A stretch of DNA of 64,000 bases from Bradyrhizobium niftali (GTDB lineage: Bacteria > Pseudomonadota > Alphaproteobacteria > Rhizobiales > Xanthobacteraceae), in contig NZ_SPQT01000027.1 of assembly GCF_004571025.1 (NCBI RefSeq), forward strand, positions 62,001-126,000. Reading direction: 5' to 3'. The notes beneath the pieces are model-generated. The model saw only the letters and a list, made by a program, of their open reading frames with translations. It had not been told where the DNA came from and did not search any database. Position numbers and translations under genes: made by a program. This document shows positions 1 to 9,496 of the stretch, one piece after another; position 1 is the first letter of the stretch; each line of letters begins with the position of its first letter.

Positions 1-486
1 CTGTCCGCCAATGAAGTGGCGATCACATCTATGGGCCGCACGGGCGCACATGTTCGTGTTCGGGAAAAGACGGCTCACCCTGTGACATCGGGGTATTCGA
101 CATCGCCCGACACACCGCCGACATCTTCCGGAGGACGCGACCGAGGGCATCGGGCAACCGTGAAAGGCCGTTCGTTGGCCTGGTGTCCGATCACTTTCGA
201 GCTTGATCGGATGTGCCCGGCTGTCATCGACGTCGCGGAGGTAAAGGATCGTCTTTCGTGAATGATGTCGCAGAGCCGGGCCTTGCAAATATCGATAGGC
301 TTCTGCTGACACCTTCTCGCGGCACATGGCATATGCGAGTTTCACGACCTCTTTGAAGAGATCGGCTTATGTCCATGCTTGACCATACTCTTCGGTCGGA
401 CGCCCGCTGGACAGATCGGTGGCTTCCAGTCAGGAGGGCATCGACCCACACCGGCCGCTTTCGTTTTTATGAATCGCGTCGGGTTC
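1..486. other. Intergenic / degenerate DNA, no supported gene
   Basis: Short overlapping reading frames occur on both strands, but none has a convincing ribosome binding site, recognisable motif or consistent codon use. I see nothing functional before the tts-box-like element that follows. Confidence 0.5.
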
Positions 487-514
487 GTCAGCTTTCGGAA
501 AGCTTGTCATTCTA
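487..514 (+). promoter_or_regulatory. tts box (TtsI-type), orphan
   Basis: The element begins GTCAGCTT, continues CGGAAAGCT and ends in CTA. This matches the rhizobial tts-box pattern (GTCAG-N-TT-N-TCGAAAGCT, then C-rich DNA ending TA) at nearly every fixed position. TtsI, induced through NodD and flavonoid, binds such boxes to switch on type III effector genes. It points to the plus strand, where no intact effector gene follows, and nopT lies further on in the opposite orientation. It is probably the surviving promoter of a lost effector gene. Confidence 0.7.
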
Positions 515-1509
515 CAGTGACGTCGAAGTTAGCGGCGCGTGGTAGGGACAGCGCTTACCCCGTGTATGCGTGGGGCTTTTGGGCGCCGAGTCACGTTTCT
601 GCTAACTTCAACCAGTGCGGGCGTGGCAGCGACAGCGTCTGATTCACCGTCCTGACCAGCGCCGAGTCGCGCCCGCGCTGCTTCCGGTGTGACACTGGGA
701 TCATATGTAAGCCTTCGGATCTTCCAGAACTAATAGCCAGCCTCCGCGGAGAGGGAATCCAGGCCGTAAATTCGAAAATTGTTGAAGGACCTTGTAGTCG
801 GCTCGCCCAAAAGTTTGACCGTTAGGCTTGGAACGAACACAGTGCATAGTGCTATCAGTTTCGGTTCCGGTGTTGAGATCTTCAACCAGAGCCGGACCTC
901 AGCGAAAGCGCAATGACGAGGACAAGCACGGATTGTTGCCGAGCTCGTGGCGAGCGTCGACTCGGTCGTGCGATGGTGCGACGGCACGCATTGTCGTTGA
1001 CAGCAGCTGTTTGGCTGGCGAGGTCAGTGGAGAAGCGGCCGGTGACGATTCTAAAGCAGACGAAAATAAAACTAGTGCCGATTGTTTTGGATGCGTGATG
1101 CCCGCCCTTAGCCCTGAGCGCAAGAGCTAAAGGCGTCGAAACCCACGCGGGGAGCTTAGCCAACTTTCAGGAAAATCTAACGGGCCGCCGGTCCCGCATG
1201 AGTGCAAGCGCAGCCCATTCAGGCTTTGACGCGCCAGGGCACGAGCTCATCAATCTGAGTGACCGACCAGCCTCTCTCTGAGCATTTTCCCCTTGCTGCA
1301 TTACTTCCAAAGAGCCTCGGCCGAGCATGGCCCTCCAACGTCCGAAGGGGCGCTGTGAGCTCTGCTTCACGTCGGGCGCGCGTTCAGGACGCCACAATCC
1401 ATGTTCCCTGCCGTAGTTGCACTGCCGGACGCGAGGCGGATGTCCGGCATCGATCGCGAAAGGATCCACTCGCTGGCCTCGGCCAAGTATGTTGCAACCT
1501 CCCAAACAC
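515..1509. other. Region without a supported gene, downstream of orphan tts box
   Basis: Several overlapping open frames of about 60-110 residues run on both strands, but none has a family signature or a good start. If an effector gene once followed the tts box it has decayed beyond recognition by eye. Confidence 0.4.
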
Positions 1510-2343
1510 TCACGTCATCCTTAGTGTGACGACAGTCGATATATCATGTCGGTTCGGGTTCCTGTAGCGGTCGGCGAGACTTTTGAACAACTCACCCATC
1601 TGATCTGAGCGAACAATAAATTCCCCATAGTTGGGATCAAAGAGGGTCGTCATTCCATTCGATGTCGACGTTGCGATTGTGTGGGCGCCACCTGCGGCGA
1701 AACGCAAGCTGATCAAGTAGATCGACCCATCGTCGGCGACCTCATTCACGATTTGGTCAATGCGCGAAGATGTACCAAACCTATATCGCGTCTCTTGGGC
1801 GAACGGCTCTAGGCCGGCTTCGCGTAACATCGTCCTTTTTGCCTGAAGGTTGTGGGACCCTTCCGCCCTATTCCTTCGCAACAGACTCTTGAGGTCTTCA
1901 TATCGCTGCTGCCGGATTGCCGCTGAGCTGTGATTTTGAGTTCCTGGGCGCAGCGCCGTCATCCGGGATGATGGGCTGCTCGGGAGATTGAGGAGCCACT
2001 CCGCTGCCAATCCAACGCAGATTCCGTCGACATTGGCCTCGGACAATTCAGCAGCCCTGTATTCGAACAGAGGACGAATAGGCCTCGCGGGAGAGGATGG
2101 ATTTGAGCTGGAGGACAGAGAAGATGTGCTGGGCTCCGAGGTGCTTGGACTATAAATGACTGCATCTGAGGTCTGTGGCTTGCTGCAGCAGAGCCCCATT
2201 TTGTCGGACAATTCCCCAGATGGCGGGCTCTCCCGTTGAGCCAGATTCGTCAATGCTTGAGCAAATTCGTAGCTGTCCGCCGCCCCACTCGGTTCGTCAG
2301 CTTGATTAGGGCGTGTGGATCGGTCACTAACTCGATTATACAT
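1510..2343 (-). CDS. nopT: NopT, type III effector cysteine protease (C58, YopT/AvrPphB family)
   Basis: 277 residues. NopT proteins are injected by the type III system into legume cells, cleave themselves and then cleave host targets. The catalytic triad of peptidase family C58 is visible: Cys109 in DGICVGLAAEWL, His221 in GGAHTIA and Asp236 in LFDPNYGEF. The self-processing site is also present: D-K-M at residues 47-49, followed by Gly50-Leu-Cys52-Cys53. Processing there would expose an N-terminal glycine for myristoylation and cysteines for palmitoylation, as known for AvrPphB and NopT. The first ~100 residues are Ser/Pro-rich and disordered, typical of a secretion signal. All key residues are retained, so the enzyme should be active. 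A degenerate tts-like element lies just upstream on the same strand. Confidence 0.92.
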   Translation of the reverse strand: MYNRVSDRSTRPNQADEPSGAADSYEFAQALTNLAQRESPPSGELSDKMGLCCSKPQTSDAVIYSPSTSEPSTSSLSSSSNPSSPARPIRPLFEYRAAELSEANVDGICVGLAAEWLLNLPSSPSSRMTALRPGTQNHSSAAIRQQRYEDLKSLLRRNRAEGSHNLQAKRTMLREAGLEPFAQETRYRFGTSSRIDQIVNEVADDGSIYLISLRFAAGGAHTIATSTSNGMTTLFDPNYGEFIVRSDQMGELFKSLADRYRNPNRHDISTVVTLRMT

Positions 2344-2406
2344 ACCGCCTCGCCTGCTTCTTCAGCCTACGTTTCCTCAGAACGAGCGCGGGCTGCTTGC
2401 ACTCTG

Positions 2407-2434
2407 CTTGCAAATGATCTCGCGGCAAGCTGAC
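2407..2434 (-). promoter_or_regulatory. Degenerate tts-box-like element upstream of nopT
   Basis: Read on the minus strand it starts GTCAGCTT and keeps CG and AG from the core, but lacks the full TCGAAAGC. It ends about 65 bp before the nopT start codon, a normal distance for TtsI control. The match is clearly weaker than the other three tts boxes in the window. Confidence 0.4.
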
Positions 2435-3009
2435 GACGAGCTGACAACCAGATAACTTAGCGAAGCTACCGCCCCGCGCCTAATTGGTGTCTCGACGGTC
2501 TCTGCTCACGGGCCCCGCTGCAGATGCGAGATTGTGGCCGACGAGCTGATGACTGTCGCACAGCGACGGCAGGCCCGACCTTCTGCAATTCCGGATGCGG
2601 TCAGGGTGATGCGGCAAGAGCGCCTTCGTCAAACTGAATTCGACCGTCGCCTTGAACTCGATCTCACAACCATCGCGTTACGCCGCCGGTCGGCACACAC
2701 TTCTCGCTGCAAAGAGTGCGCAATTCGCATCGTCGGATCGCCCAGTGATGCCTAGTGAGGATCGTCGGCCCGGCGAGATGCTGTTGTTGCCGCCGAACTG
2801 CGTTCAGCATGGCTCCGCGATCTTTACCGGGACCAGTGCACTATTAGATTCTTCTACTCGATAGTAGCTAATTCGGCCCAGCCCCGCGCACGGCTACGAC
2901 CAGTTGATCCTGACATACACACGCTTTTGACGCCTCAGGTCGGCGGCGCCGAATCGGTGCTTCTGCAGCCGCTCGGCGTCACCTTCCGCTTGGGTTCCTA
3001 ATCAGCTCA
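2435..3009. other. Intergenic, no supported gene
   Basis: Small plus-strand frames (around 2534-2755 and 2652-2864) lack a ribosome binding site and any family resemblance. Nothing else was recognised. Confidence 0.4.
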
Positions 3010-3429
3010 TCATGGTGCAGCGCTCATCCGCGCGAACAACATTGCTGCGTCTGAGGGCCCTAGTCCAACGATGCCTACAAAGCTCGGCGGCGGCATCGGA
3101 ATGTCCCGATGCGTGGGTCTCCACAGGTGAAGGCAATATCGGCTGTTATTCACATACTGCGAATATGGCGGATGCAGTTGCATGACGCACTCCTCTTCAT
3201 CCCAGAACAGGTCTTTTACAAAGCACATCTCTTCCCAATTCGGACAGCGCCGCGGCGTCGAGACCGCAACATGCTCCCAGCCAGGACGAACGAATCCACT
3301 TATCTTTAGCTCACACCCGCAAGGCCCCTGCACAAGGAAAACGCCGCAAGGGCCTGATCCCGGAACCGTAGCGAACCGGCCGTGCTGCACGCGGCCGGCC
3401 TCCAGCTTCTCTATCAACTGCGCTCGCAC
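3010..3429 (-). CDS. Conserved hypothetical protein, DUF7694-like
   Basis: 139 residues. The centre reads as a genuine protein rather than chance: a WEHVAVS motif, then PNWEEMCFVKDLFW, then HPPYSQYVNNSRYCLHLWRP. A tryptophan/tyrosine-rich pattern of this kind, usually with WEHVS and PTWEEM, is typical of a small phage- or plasmid-borne family found in alphaproteobacteria (DUF7694). Function is unknown. The N-terminal ~30 residues are less convincing and the true start could lie inside. It stands alone, with no neighbour within 500 bp. The family name is from memory of the motif. Confidence 0.65.
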   Translation of the reverse strand: MRAQLIEKLEAGRVQHGRFATVPGSGPCGVFLVQGPCGCELKISGFVRPGWEHVAVSTPRRCPNWEEMCFVKDLFWDEEECVMQLHPPYSQYVNNSRYCLHLWRPTHRDIPMPPPSFVGIVGLGPSDAAMLFARMSAAP

Positions 3430-4560
3430 GCCCGCCCCTTTGCCTTTCGGAGGTCCTTGAAACCGACGCAGAGCACGTTGTCTCGCAAAGCGCTACTATG
3501 CCGCTCTTCAGAGCACCATCTGAGAAAGCCGCAGATGTCCATCATCACTCGTTCTCCTGCTATAGTCTTCTAACGATCGCATCGTGGACCGAACGCTCTC
3601 AGCGGCCACTGATTACGTGAGTACGAGCGGTAGCACGATCTGAGCGATGGCGAATCAGTCCGCCGACCGCACCTTCCCGCTCATAATACAACTCTGTCAT
3701 CGAGCCGCCCTCATGCGAAGGCATCCTACTCATCGATGCCAGCCAGTATTGGTCGCACATCGCCGAATAGAGCGCGCATCAGCGACACTTATGTCTGCCA
3801 TCGCTCTCCCGCGCTTCAGCAAGCGTTATCGCGCATTCACGTCATGGCGCTTGAGCAGACACTGGCGGCACCTCCTCTTCAATGAATTGGTCGTCATCAT
3901 GGCATTCTCTCTATAGTGGGCTTTGAAATCTAGATTCCATGATGACTCGCAAAGCTAGTGATGGCTCCCGCTGAACCGACGATATTACTGCTTGGTGAGA
4001 TCGTGCCTGATCATTCACGGCTTTCTCGTCGAGACTGAACAGTGACAATGCGCCCATCTATGTGAACACGATTGAAATGTACGGGGGTGCGTCGAACCGG
4101 CCTGCACCGAGAGCCGTGGACGCCTGGTATGAACTGACGTCGAACCGATGACATCCAACGGATCGCCCGCCACCTCGGCCCTCTCCTTGTAAGCTAACGG
4201 TCAGAAACAACGATTAGTGGATCTCAATCAGGGCGACCGTCGGCCGATCTTCACGGGACACTACGATGCAAGTCCGCACTCATTTCTCACGGTATAGCGC
4301 TCGCGATACCGCTCAGCCTTCTGTTGCTAATGCGAGTGTTGTTTTTCGGACATGGACGTCGCGAATCCGACCTCTGGCAGCGGCTCTGTGTCGACAACGT
4401 CCGACATGCGCGCTTTTGTTGGCATCAAAGCGGTGCTGATACTTCTGCGTCATGGCATGTAGATTGCTGCGGTGACGGAAAGCGACCCTAACTGCCATAC
4501 ACGAGCCTACCATCGGACGGAGGCTCGCCGCGCAACAGGCAACCTTCCGATGCTCTCCTT
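3430..4560. other. Intergenic, no supported gene
   Basis: About 1.1 kb on which only short, unconvincing frames occur. No promoter or repeat of a known type was seen. Confidence 0.4.
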
Positions 4561-4806
4561 ATGCAAGAGGACTGCGAACTTATGAGTGGTACGAGGCATG
4601 CAAAGTCCGGCATTTTTCGGTCGATCAGGGCGACGTCTGATGAAATGACGCATTGGCGCGCACCAAAGCACCCGCCGACCAAGCATTACGGCGCCGTTTG
4701 TCGCTCCCGGCAGCAAAGGGGGTGGAACCTTTGGCCGCTGGCCGCACTCCTCATAAATGCGCTGCTTTGGGCCGGACTCTGCTGGATCATCGCAACGTTC
4801 TTCTGA
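4561..4806 (+). CDS. Small tail-anchored membrane protein (hypothetical)
   Basis: 81 residues or fewer. The last ~27 residues form one clear hydrophobic segment beginning WNLWPLAALLIN and ending IATFF, after a short basic stretch. That is the layout of a tail-anchored single-span protein. The rest is polar with no motif. An internal ATG at 4582, preceded by AGAGGA, is a possible alternative start. Function is unknown, and the opposite strand carries a shadow frame. The main support is the clean transmembrane segment placed exactly at the stop codon. Confidence 0.4.
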   Translation: MQEDCELMSGTRHAKSGIFRSIRATSDEMTHWRAPKHPPTKHYGAVCRSRQQRGWNLWPLAALLINALLWAGLCWIIATFF

Positions 4807-5397
4807 AATCATCTCGCGGATGGCAGAGGCGCTAGGGCTTTGCGACGCCTTCGCATGCCGCGACCGCACCGAATGCGCACGCACCATCAATCGGACGTGC
4901 CCCCTTTCACACTTGGTTCCGGCGCAAACTTCGCGGGACTACCTGGAAATCCGCCCCTCGGGCGAACGCAAAGGAAATCTTGAGGCATAACGCAGATACC
5001 TCGAATTGGCGAAACTGATATGCCATTGCAGCCTCGACGAAGTTCCACGCACTGACCTGTAACAGCTGAACGTTCCGGCGCTGATGGCATCGCGGCGTCC
5101 GCGTTTACTGCGACGCATTGACCGCAAATTGAGGTCTAGGCTGCGCATTTTCTTATGAGGATTAGCTTTCGAGAAGCTGACGAAGCAAGTCGGCCTGAAG
5201 GAGCGTTGGGCAGGCGGACTGCTCCGCCATATATGTCGCGATCCGGAGCGCGGCACAAGACCGTCAGGATGCCCGCCCTACGGTGCCCCTCAACGTCCCT
5301 TCCAGGCACTGACTTGCTTGCTGAGCGACATTTGCGTGGCCATTGGGTCCGGTAGCGACCAACAGGCTGGCGTCTTTTGATGATCTGTGGGGACGCT
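4807..5397. other. Intergenic, no supported gene
   Basis: Overlapping short frames on both strands, none with a recognisable product. Confidence 0.35.
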
Positions 5398-5604
5398 TTA
5401 CAGCTCTTCCTCATGCCACGGATCGTCCTCGTCTTTGTGCATCTGCCACACGTGGGCGCGCCGAGCCAGCTTGTCGTATTCCACGGCAATTTTGAGCAGC
5501 CTGTCTTTAGCTTTCCCGTCGGCGAGCGCCTCCGCTTTCTTTCGCGTTGCTTCCGCACGGCCTCGCCAGTGCTCGGGTTGGTAGAGTTTACTCTTCGGAT
5601 TCAT
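5398..5604 (-). CDS. Small helical hypothetical protein
   Basis: 68 residues from an internal ATG, beginning MNPKSKLYQPEHWRGRAE. The pattern HWRxRAExxRxxAxxxxDxxAKxxLLxIAxxYDxLA is seen in many short conserved proteins of Bradyrhizobium and relatives: two amphipathic helices and an acidic tail (here DEDDPWHEEEL). No function is known. The open frame extends upstream to 5775, but that extension shows no coding character, so I chose the internal start. No strong ribosome binding site precedes it. Confidence 0.55.
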   Translation of the reverse strand: MNPKSKLYQPEHWRGRAEATRKKAEALADGKAKDRLLKIAVEYDKLARRAHVWQMHKDEDDPWHEEEL

Positions 5605-5814
5605 GCCGAGAGCATGCAATTCGCAGATCAAAGAAATGCGACACCGGCGCTCCGTATAATCACGTAACAGCGACGCTTGGAGCCTCGGGTGCCGAGGCGG
5701 GCAGTCGCCATGCACAGCCGCTATTCTGAAACACCACTGTGCGCGTTGCGGCCGAGGCTCGTACGAAGAACGCACAGCCCCGACATCCTCAGACGATCAG
5801 ACGCACGAAGGGGC
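5605..5814. other. Intergenic
   Basis: Short spacer between the small helical protein gene and the MerR-type promoter element. Nothing else was recognised. Confidence 0.3.
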
Positions 5815-5845
5815 TTGAATCGCACGTAGCGTTAGATTGTACGAT
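5815..5845 (+). promoter_or_regulatory. MerR/NolA-type promoter element
   Basis: A -35 hexamer TTGAAT and a -10 hexamer TACGAT are separated by exactly 19 bp, and the spacer contains CGCACGTAGCGTTAG. The same arrangement occurs upstream of nolA, nodD2 and other genes in this window. The long 19-bp spacer is the hallmark of promoters activated by MerR-family regulators. The first ATG downstream is at 5910. Confidence 0.6.
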
Positions 5846-5909
5846 CCTCGACAAGCCGCAACCACCTCCGACAATCCGGGCCGTTCCAGACACGTCAAGA
5901 GAATTGCGA

Positions 5910-6095
5910 ATGTTTCAGATATCTAAACTCACCTGGCGCGACTCGATCAGGACGCTAAGATCCTCAACGAGCATCCTTGTCCGCGCTGCGTCGGAGCTGC
6001 TCGTGTCGCGACTGGACGAAATCGCGCGTTTCGAGCTCTACACGGCAGGCGCTCCACCCCAGCGGAACGCCAGACGGAGACTCCATCCCAGATAA
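5910..6095 (+). CDS. Possible small protein behind a MerR-type promoter
   Basis: 61 residues starting MFQISKLTWRDS. The support is positional: the ATG lies about 65 bp after the -10 of a MerR-type promoter. The sequence around the start (ATTGCGAATGT, then TCAG) also resembles that of a second small frame at 12527, which is likewise placed behind such a promoter. The peptide has no recognised domain and the C-terminus is Arg-rich, so it may be non-coding leader DNA. Confidence 0.25.
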   Translation: MFQISKLTWRDSIRTLRSSTSILVRAASELLVSRLDEIARFELYTAGAPPQRNARRRLHPR

Positions 6096-6625
6096 CCTCA
6101 CCCAGCGTCTTCACATATCGCTGAACACAGGCGCGACTACAGCAAACGTAGTCTCGTCGCGCGCCATCATGGTTCGCTAACGATCGAATGCATCATCAAC
6201 AGTAGCTTGGGCGCACCTGCGCTTTTGCCTGCCCTCTCCCTGCGTCGCGATAGGGGCATGCCCTTCACCCCGGCGTCGCGCTGGCTACGGCGTCGGTTGG
6301 CGGTAGGCTGAGCCAGAGTACCTAAGCACATGTCAGGCCCAAACAGTGCCTCGCGACATCCAGGCATGTACCGAACCACTGGAAGCTCCAGAATGATCAC
6401 TTGCTGGGCCAGCTCAGCCGCCAGTGCTTCCACTCTTCGTGGTGCTCCGCCACTAGGCAGGTGTCGCTTCTGTCGTGCCGGACGGGATGACCAGCACCGC
6501 ACGGACCGCAAAAGCGGAAGAACGAGCATGCCGGCACCTTCCTTAAGCAGTTCCGGCCTGTTCCTGCGGACAGGTCACGTTGCGCTTCGCGCAGGAAGAA
6601 CAATAACGCAGCCAACCGGACTTGA
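6096..6625. other. Intergenic, no supported gene
   Basis: Frames on both strands here look like mutual shadows. No motif was recognised. Confidence 0.35.
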
Positions 6626-6934
6626 ATGGATATCATGACTCAAAATCAACGAAGTCATTTGGCTTCGCGCCTCACAATCTCCCGCTGCGCCATTGCTCTT
6701 GTCATCGCAATGACAGCGGTAATCTCAGGGCCGGTCAACGCGGGCGAGGAAACGCCGACCGCAGAAGAGAAAGAGGCGTGCATGGAGGACGTGTTCCGCC
6801 TTTGTAGCAGCCACATACCAGATCGCACCGCTATCACTGCCTGCCTCAGATCCAAGCAAGCGAGTCTCAGTCAGCGATGCCGCTACGTGATCTCCGTGCG
6901 AGACACTGGCAAGAAAAGCAGCGACTCGAAGTGA
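6626..6934 (+). CDS. Small secreted cysteine-rich protein
   Basis: 102 residues; an in-frame ATG at 6635 is an alternative start. A signal peptide is visible: basic N-terminus, hydrophobic stretch SRCAIALVIAMTAVISGPVNA, cleavage after A. The mature part has four cysteines in a pattern seen in short periplasmic proteins of bradyrhizobia: EACMEDVFRLCSSHIPD, then ITACLRSKQASLSQRC. Its role is unknown; the cysteines suggest two disulphides. It stands alone on the plus strand. Confidence 0.65.
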   Translation: MDIMTQNQRSHLASRLTISRCAIALVIAMTAVISGPVNAGEETPTAEEKEACMEDVFRLCSSHIPDRTAITACLRSKQASLSQRCRYVISVRDTGKKSSDSK

Positions 6935-7260
6935 ATGTGGCGGCCTGTTCGTTCGCCTATCCGCGGAAGCGATCGCAGCGTGACCTGCAGGACACCCGCG
7001 GTCAGGTGACGCGCATGGCCGCCTATAATTGACCAACGCTCTGGTTCAGTCGCGCTTGTCGAGATAGGCGAATGCAGAAATTGCCCTTCGATACGTTCCG
7101 ATTGCCAATAGGGGTGCGGCGTACGTTATCAAAACGCTGCACAAGCTTGAAATTCGCTCTGCAATCCTACCATGAGGTTGATGCGGGGCCCGCTCTTCGA
7201 GCGCGAATGTTCGGTGCAGCCCGTTTGCAGATGTTCATCCAGGACCTGCACTTTCGCAGC
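6935..7260. other. Intergenic, no supported gene
   Basis: No convincing gene. It may include decayed sequence upstream of the biotin-carboxylase remnant, but I could not trace it. Confidence 0.3.
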
Positions 7261-7285
7261 CCGACATTGTTTCAACTGGGCATGC

Positions 7286-7471
7286 AATCGAGCTCACCCC
7301 CTGCGCGGCGGCTCCGATACGCGGATTTGTCCCGACCACCGGCAAAGTGCTTCGTCTCGAGTCTCCGGATGGCCTATGGATCGACAGCGGCATCATGCAA
7401 GGCCGGCACATCACGGCGTTCGATCCAATGCTCGCCAAAATCATCATGCCACCGCAGAGGCTGCTCTGAAA
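7286..7471 (+). pseudogene. Biotin carboxylase C-terminal fragment (remnant)
   Basis: One plus-strand frame reads AIELTPCAAAPIRGFVPTTG, then KVLRLESPDGLWIDSGI, then FDPMLAKIIM, ending at a stop. Acyl-CoA and pyruvate biotin carboxylases have, in the same order, a GF-PSTG motif, an R-P-G-VRVDSG motif and a YDPMLAKLI motif in the C-terminal biotin-carboxylase domain. No start codon, ATP-grasp domain or biotin carrier is present, so this is a ~60-codon relic. The first residues are already divergent, which fits decay. Confidence 0.6.
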
Positions 7472-7874
7472 ACCGATCGCCTCGACGGGCCACAGCACGG
7501 CGTATTCTGCTGTAAGGCAGGACCGAACATGACCGGGCCCCACGCGGGCGGATCAACGGGACGCGTCCATCGCTCTGGAACGGCCACCTTCATTTACAAC
7601 CAGGTGGGGTTATTGTGTAGAGCCAGCTAAGATCGGGCTCGACCTACCCAGCACGGATAGCCTCGAAGCAGGTAGAGGAAGCCGCTTCAACGGTTCACCA
7701 CCGCGGCCGGCGACGGAAGGCTAAAGGCTTTGAAGGATGCGGTGATCCGGCCGGAACACCGCGGTAAAGAGGCCACTGCGGGCACGAGACAGCGTCATCG
7801 GTCCTGCGGCAAACAACTGCAGTGTTCTAACTGACCGACGATCTCCTCTCGACGGCACCACCGAAATGGAGAGC

Positions 7875-7905
7875 TTGACCCTCACGTAGCGTCAGGTTGT
7901 AGCCT
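7875..7905 (+). promoter_or_regulatory. MerR/NolA-type promoter element upstream of trpD-like gene
   Basis: TTGACC and TAGCCT are separated by a 19-bp spacer containing CTCACGTAGCGTCAGG, the same core as at nolA and nodD2. The trpD-like start codon is about 155 bp downstream with no other gene between, so that gene is its likely target. Confidence 0.65.
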
Positions 7906-8061
7906 CGCCAAGTGTGCCCACCTCAACCGACGGCCGCCTCAAGCGTCAATGAGGCCATGTCACGTGGGGCGGGCCACTGCATCAAGGCAATCGGCGCCGG
8001 GTCTCTTCAACGATGTCTTGCGGAAGAGCCCGAGGCTTGGACAGGGAACGTGTAAAGTTCG

Positions 8062-9075
8062 ATGGAAGTGCTTAGATCGATCATCGGCAAAGTTGCCACT
8101 GGCGCCACTCTGACGCGTGAGGAAACTGCGTCAGCCTTCGACAGCATGATGTCGGGTTACGCAACTCCCTCGCAAATCGGCGCCTTGTTGATGGGGATGC
8201 GGGTCCGGGGCGAGACGGTCGAAGAGGTCACTGGCGCCGCCTTGGCGATGCGGAATAGAATGCCGCGAGTCGAGGCGACATGCAACCCCGTCGGCCTCGC
8301 TGGCACTAGCAAGACCCCTATGCATTCGGTCAACGTGTCGACGTGTGCTTCCTTCATCGTCGCCGGGGCCGGCATTCCCGTGGCCAAGCATGCCAACCGC
8401 GCTGCGTCTTCGGGTTCAAGCGCCGCAGTCGTGTTGGCGCGCCTCGGTGTAAAGGTTGATCTCAAGCCTGACGCGATCGCACGTTGCGTGCAGGAAGCCA
8501 ACATCGGCTTCATGTTTGCGTCAGCCCATTATCCGGCGATGCAGCGCATCGGGCAGATCCGGACCGCAGTTGGAACCCATACGACCTTTGATCTGATCGA
8601 GGCTCTGTGCAATCCGGCCGGGGTCAAGCGGCAGATCGTTGGGGTACTGTCTCCCGAATGGTTGCAGCCTCTGGCATACGTCTTGAAGAACCTTGGTGCC
8701 GAGTCGGTATGGGTTGTTCATGGCTCGGACGGGTTCGACGAAATAACCCTCACCGGCCCAACGTTTGTTGCTGCGCTTGAGGCGGGTATAGTCCGCACCT
8801 TCGAAGTGACGCCGGAACAAGCCGGGCTCCCCCGCTGCCGCAACGACGCGCTGGAAAGCAGCGATGCGGAGACTAATGCCGTTGCGCTGCAAAATGTGCT
8901 CAATGGCGTACCAGGTCCATTTCGCGACGCCGCGCTTTTGAACGCGGCGGCGGCGTTGGTCGTGGCTGGGCGGGCCTCGACACTGCAGGAAGGCGTAGCA
9001 CTTGGACAAGAATCACTTGATCGCGGCGCCGCAGCCGCTCGACTGAAGCGCCTGATCACGGTTTCGAACGCCTGA
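8062..9075 (+). CDS. Anthranilate phosphoribosyltransferase-like protein (TrpD family), altered PRPP motif
   Basis: 337 residues, full family length. TrpD joins anthranilate to PRPP in tryptophan synthesis. Family landmarks in order: helical N-terminal domain, ASFIVAGAGIPVAKHANRAASS (residues 97-117, the KHGNR region), FASAHYPAM, NPAGVKRQIVGV and GSDGFDEITLTGPT (the metal-binding DE pair). The signature PRPP loop, normally GTGGD, reads GTSKT at residues 81-85, with an extra residue before the NVST motif. The conserved Asp after the GS repeat is also lost, and LGPLTNPA has become IEALCNPA. Other parts are well kept and the frame is intact. The protein may therefore have a changed substrate or function rather than being simple decay. 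It stands alone, without other trp genes, behind a MerR-type promoter element. Confidence 0.85.
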   Translation: MEVLRSIIGKVATGATLTREETASAFDSMMSGYATPSQIGALLMGMRVRGETVEEVTGAALAMRNRMPRVEATCNPVGLAGTSKTPMHSVNVSTCASFIVAGAGIPVAKHANRAASSGSSAAVVLARLGVKVDLKPDAIARCVQEANIGFMFASAHYPAMQRIGQIRTAVGTHTTFDLIEALCNPAGVKRQIVGVLSPEWLQPLAYVLKNLGAESVWVVHGSDGFDEITLTGPTFVAALEAGIVRTFEVTPEQAGLPRCRNDALESSDAETNAVALQNVLNGVPGPFRDAALLNAAAALVVAGRASTLQEGVALGQESLDRGAAAARLKRLITVSNA

Positions 9076-9313
9076 CAGCCGAGCCAGCCGATGTTCCAGT
9101 ATTGCGACCAGGTCTGCTGCTCACGAGCGCGAAAATATTGGAGCCACCAATGCACGTCACTTCTGCGGAGCCTGCGCCGCCTGCGCTCGGTCGAAAGCAA
9201 TTCGCGCCGAGCACGGGCGCGAGAGCCAACCTCAACGATGAAACCCTGTTGCAGCCCGCGTTGCCGAAGTGAGGACCCGCGATGAAACGCGCTGCGCGCC
9301 AAAGGAGATGATG

Positions 9314-9496
9314 ATGTCCCGGCAGAAGATTGAAACACTCGGATCTATTGCTGCGATAGAACACATCATACGGAAGTTTCGGGAATTGATCGATACAGAT
9401 AGCTCGATCCCACCGGAGTTGCGGGGTGCGCTGCACGCGACGCTCGATGAGCATCTTCTCGCGGCAAAAAAACGTGTTCTCCTAAAAGTACATTAG
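9314..9496 (+). CDS. Small helical hypothetical protein
   Basis: 60 residues from the third of three consecutive ATG codons (9308, 9311, 9314). AAAGGAG at 9301-9307 gives the best spacing to 9314. The protein is predicted almost wholly helical (IAAIEHIIRKFRELID, then PPELRGALHATLDEHLLAAKKRVL) with no signal peptide or membrane segment. The strong ribosome binding site is the main reason to believe it. Function is unknown; it lies between the trpD-like and flavin-reductase genes on the same strand. Confidence 0.6.
   Translation: MSRQKIETLGSIAAIEHIIRKFRELIDTDSSIPPELRGALHATLDEHLLAAKKRVLLKVH

Noticed and set aside
828..1130. 100-codon frame downstream of the orphan tts box
   Set aside because: More than 300 bp from the box, no ribosome binding site, no effector-like N-terminus or motif.
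7964..7981. Possible -24/-12 element (TGG...CTGCA) before the trpD-like gene
   Set aside because: GG-N10-GC spacing is met but other consensus bases are poor and no TGT-N10-ACA lies upstream.
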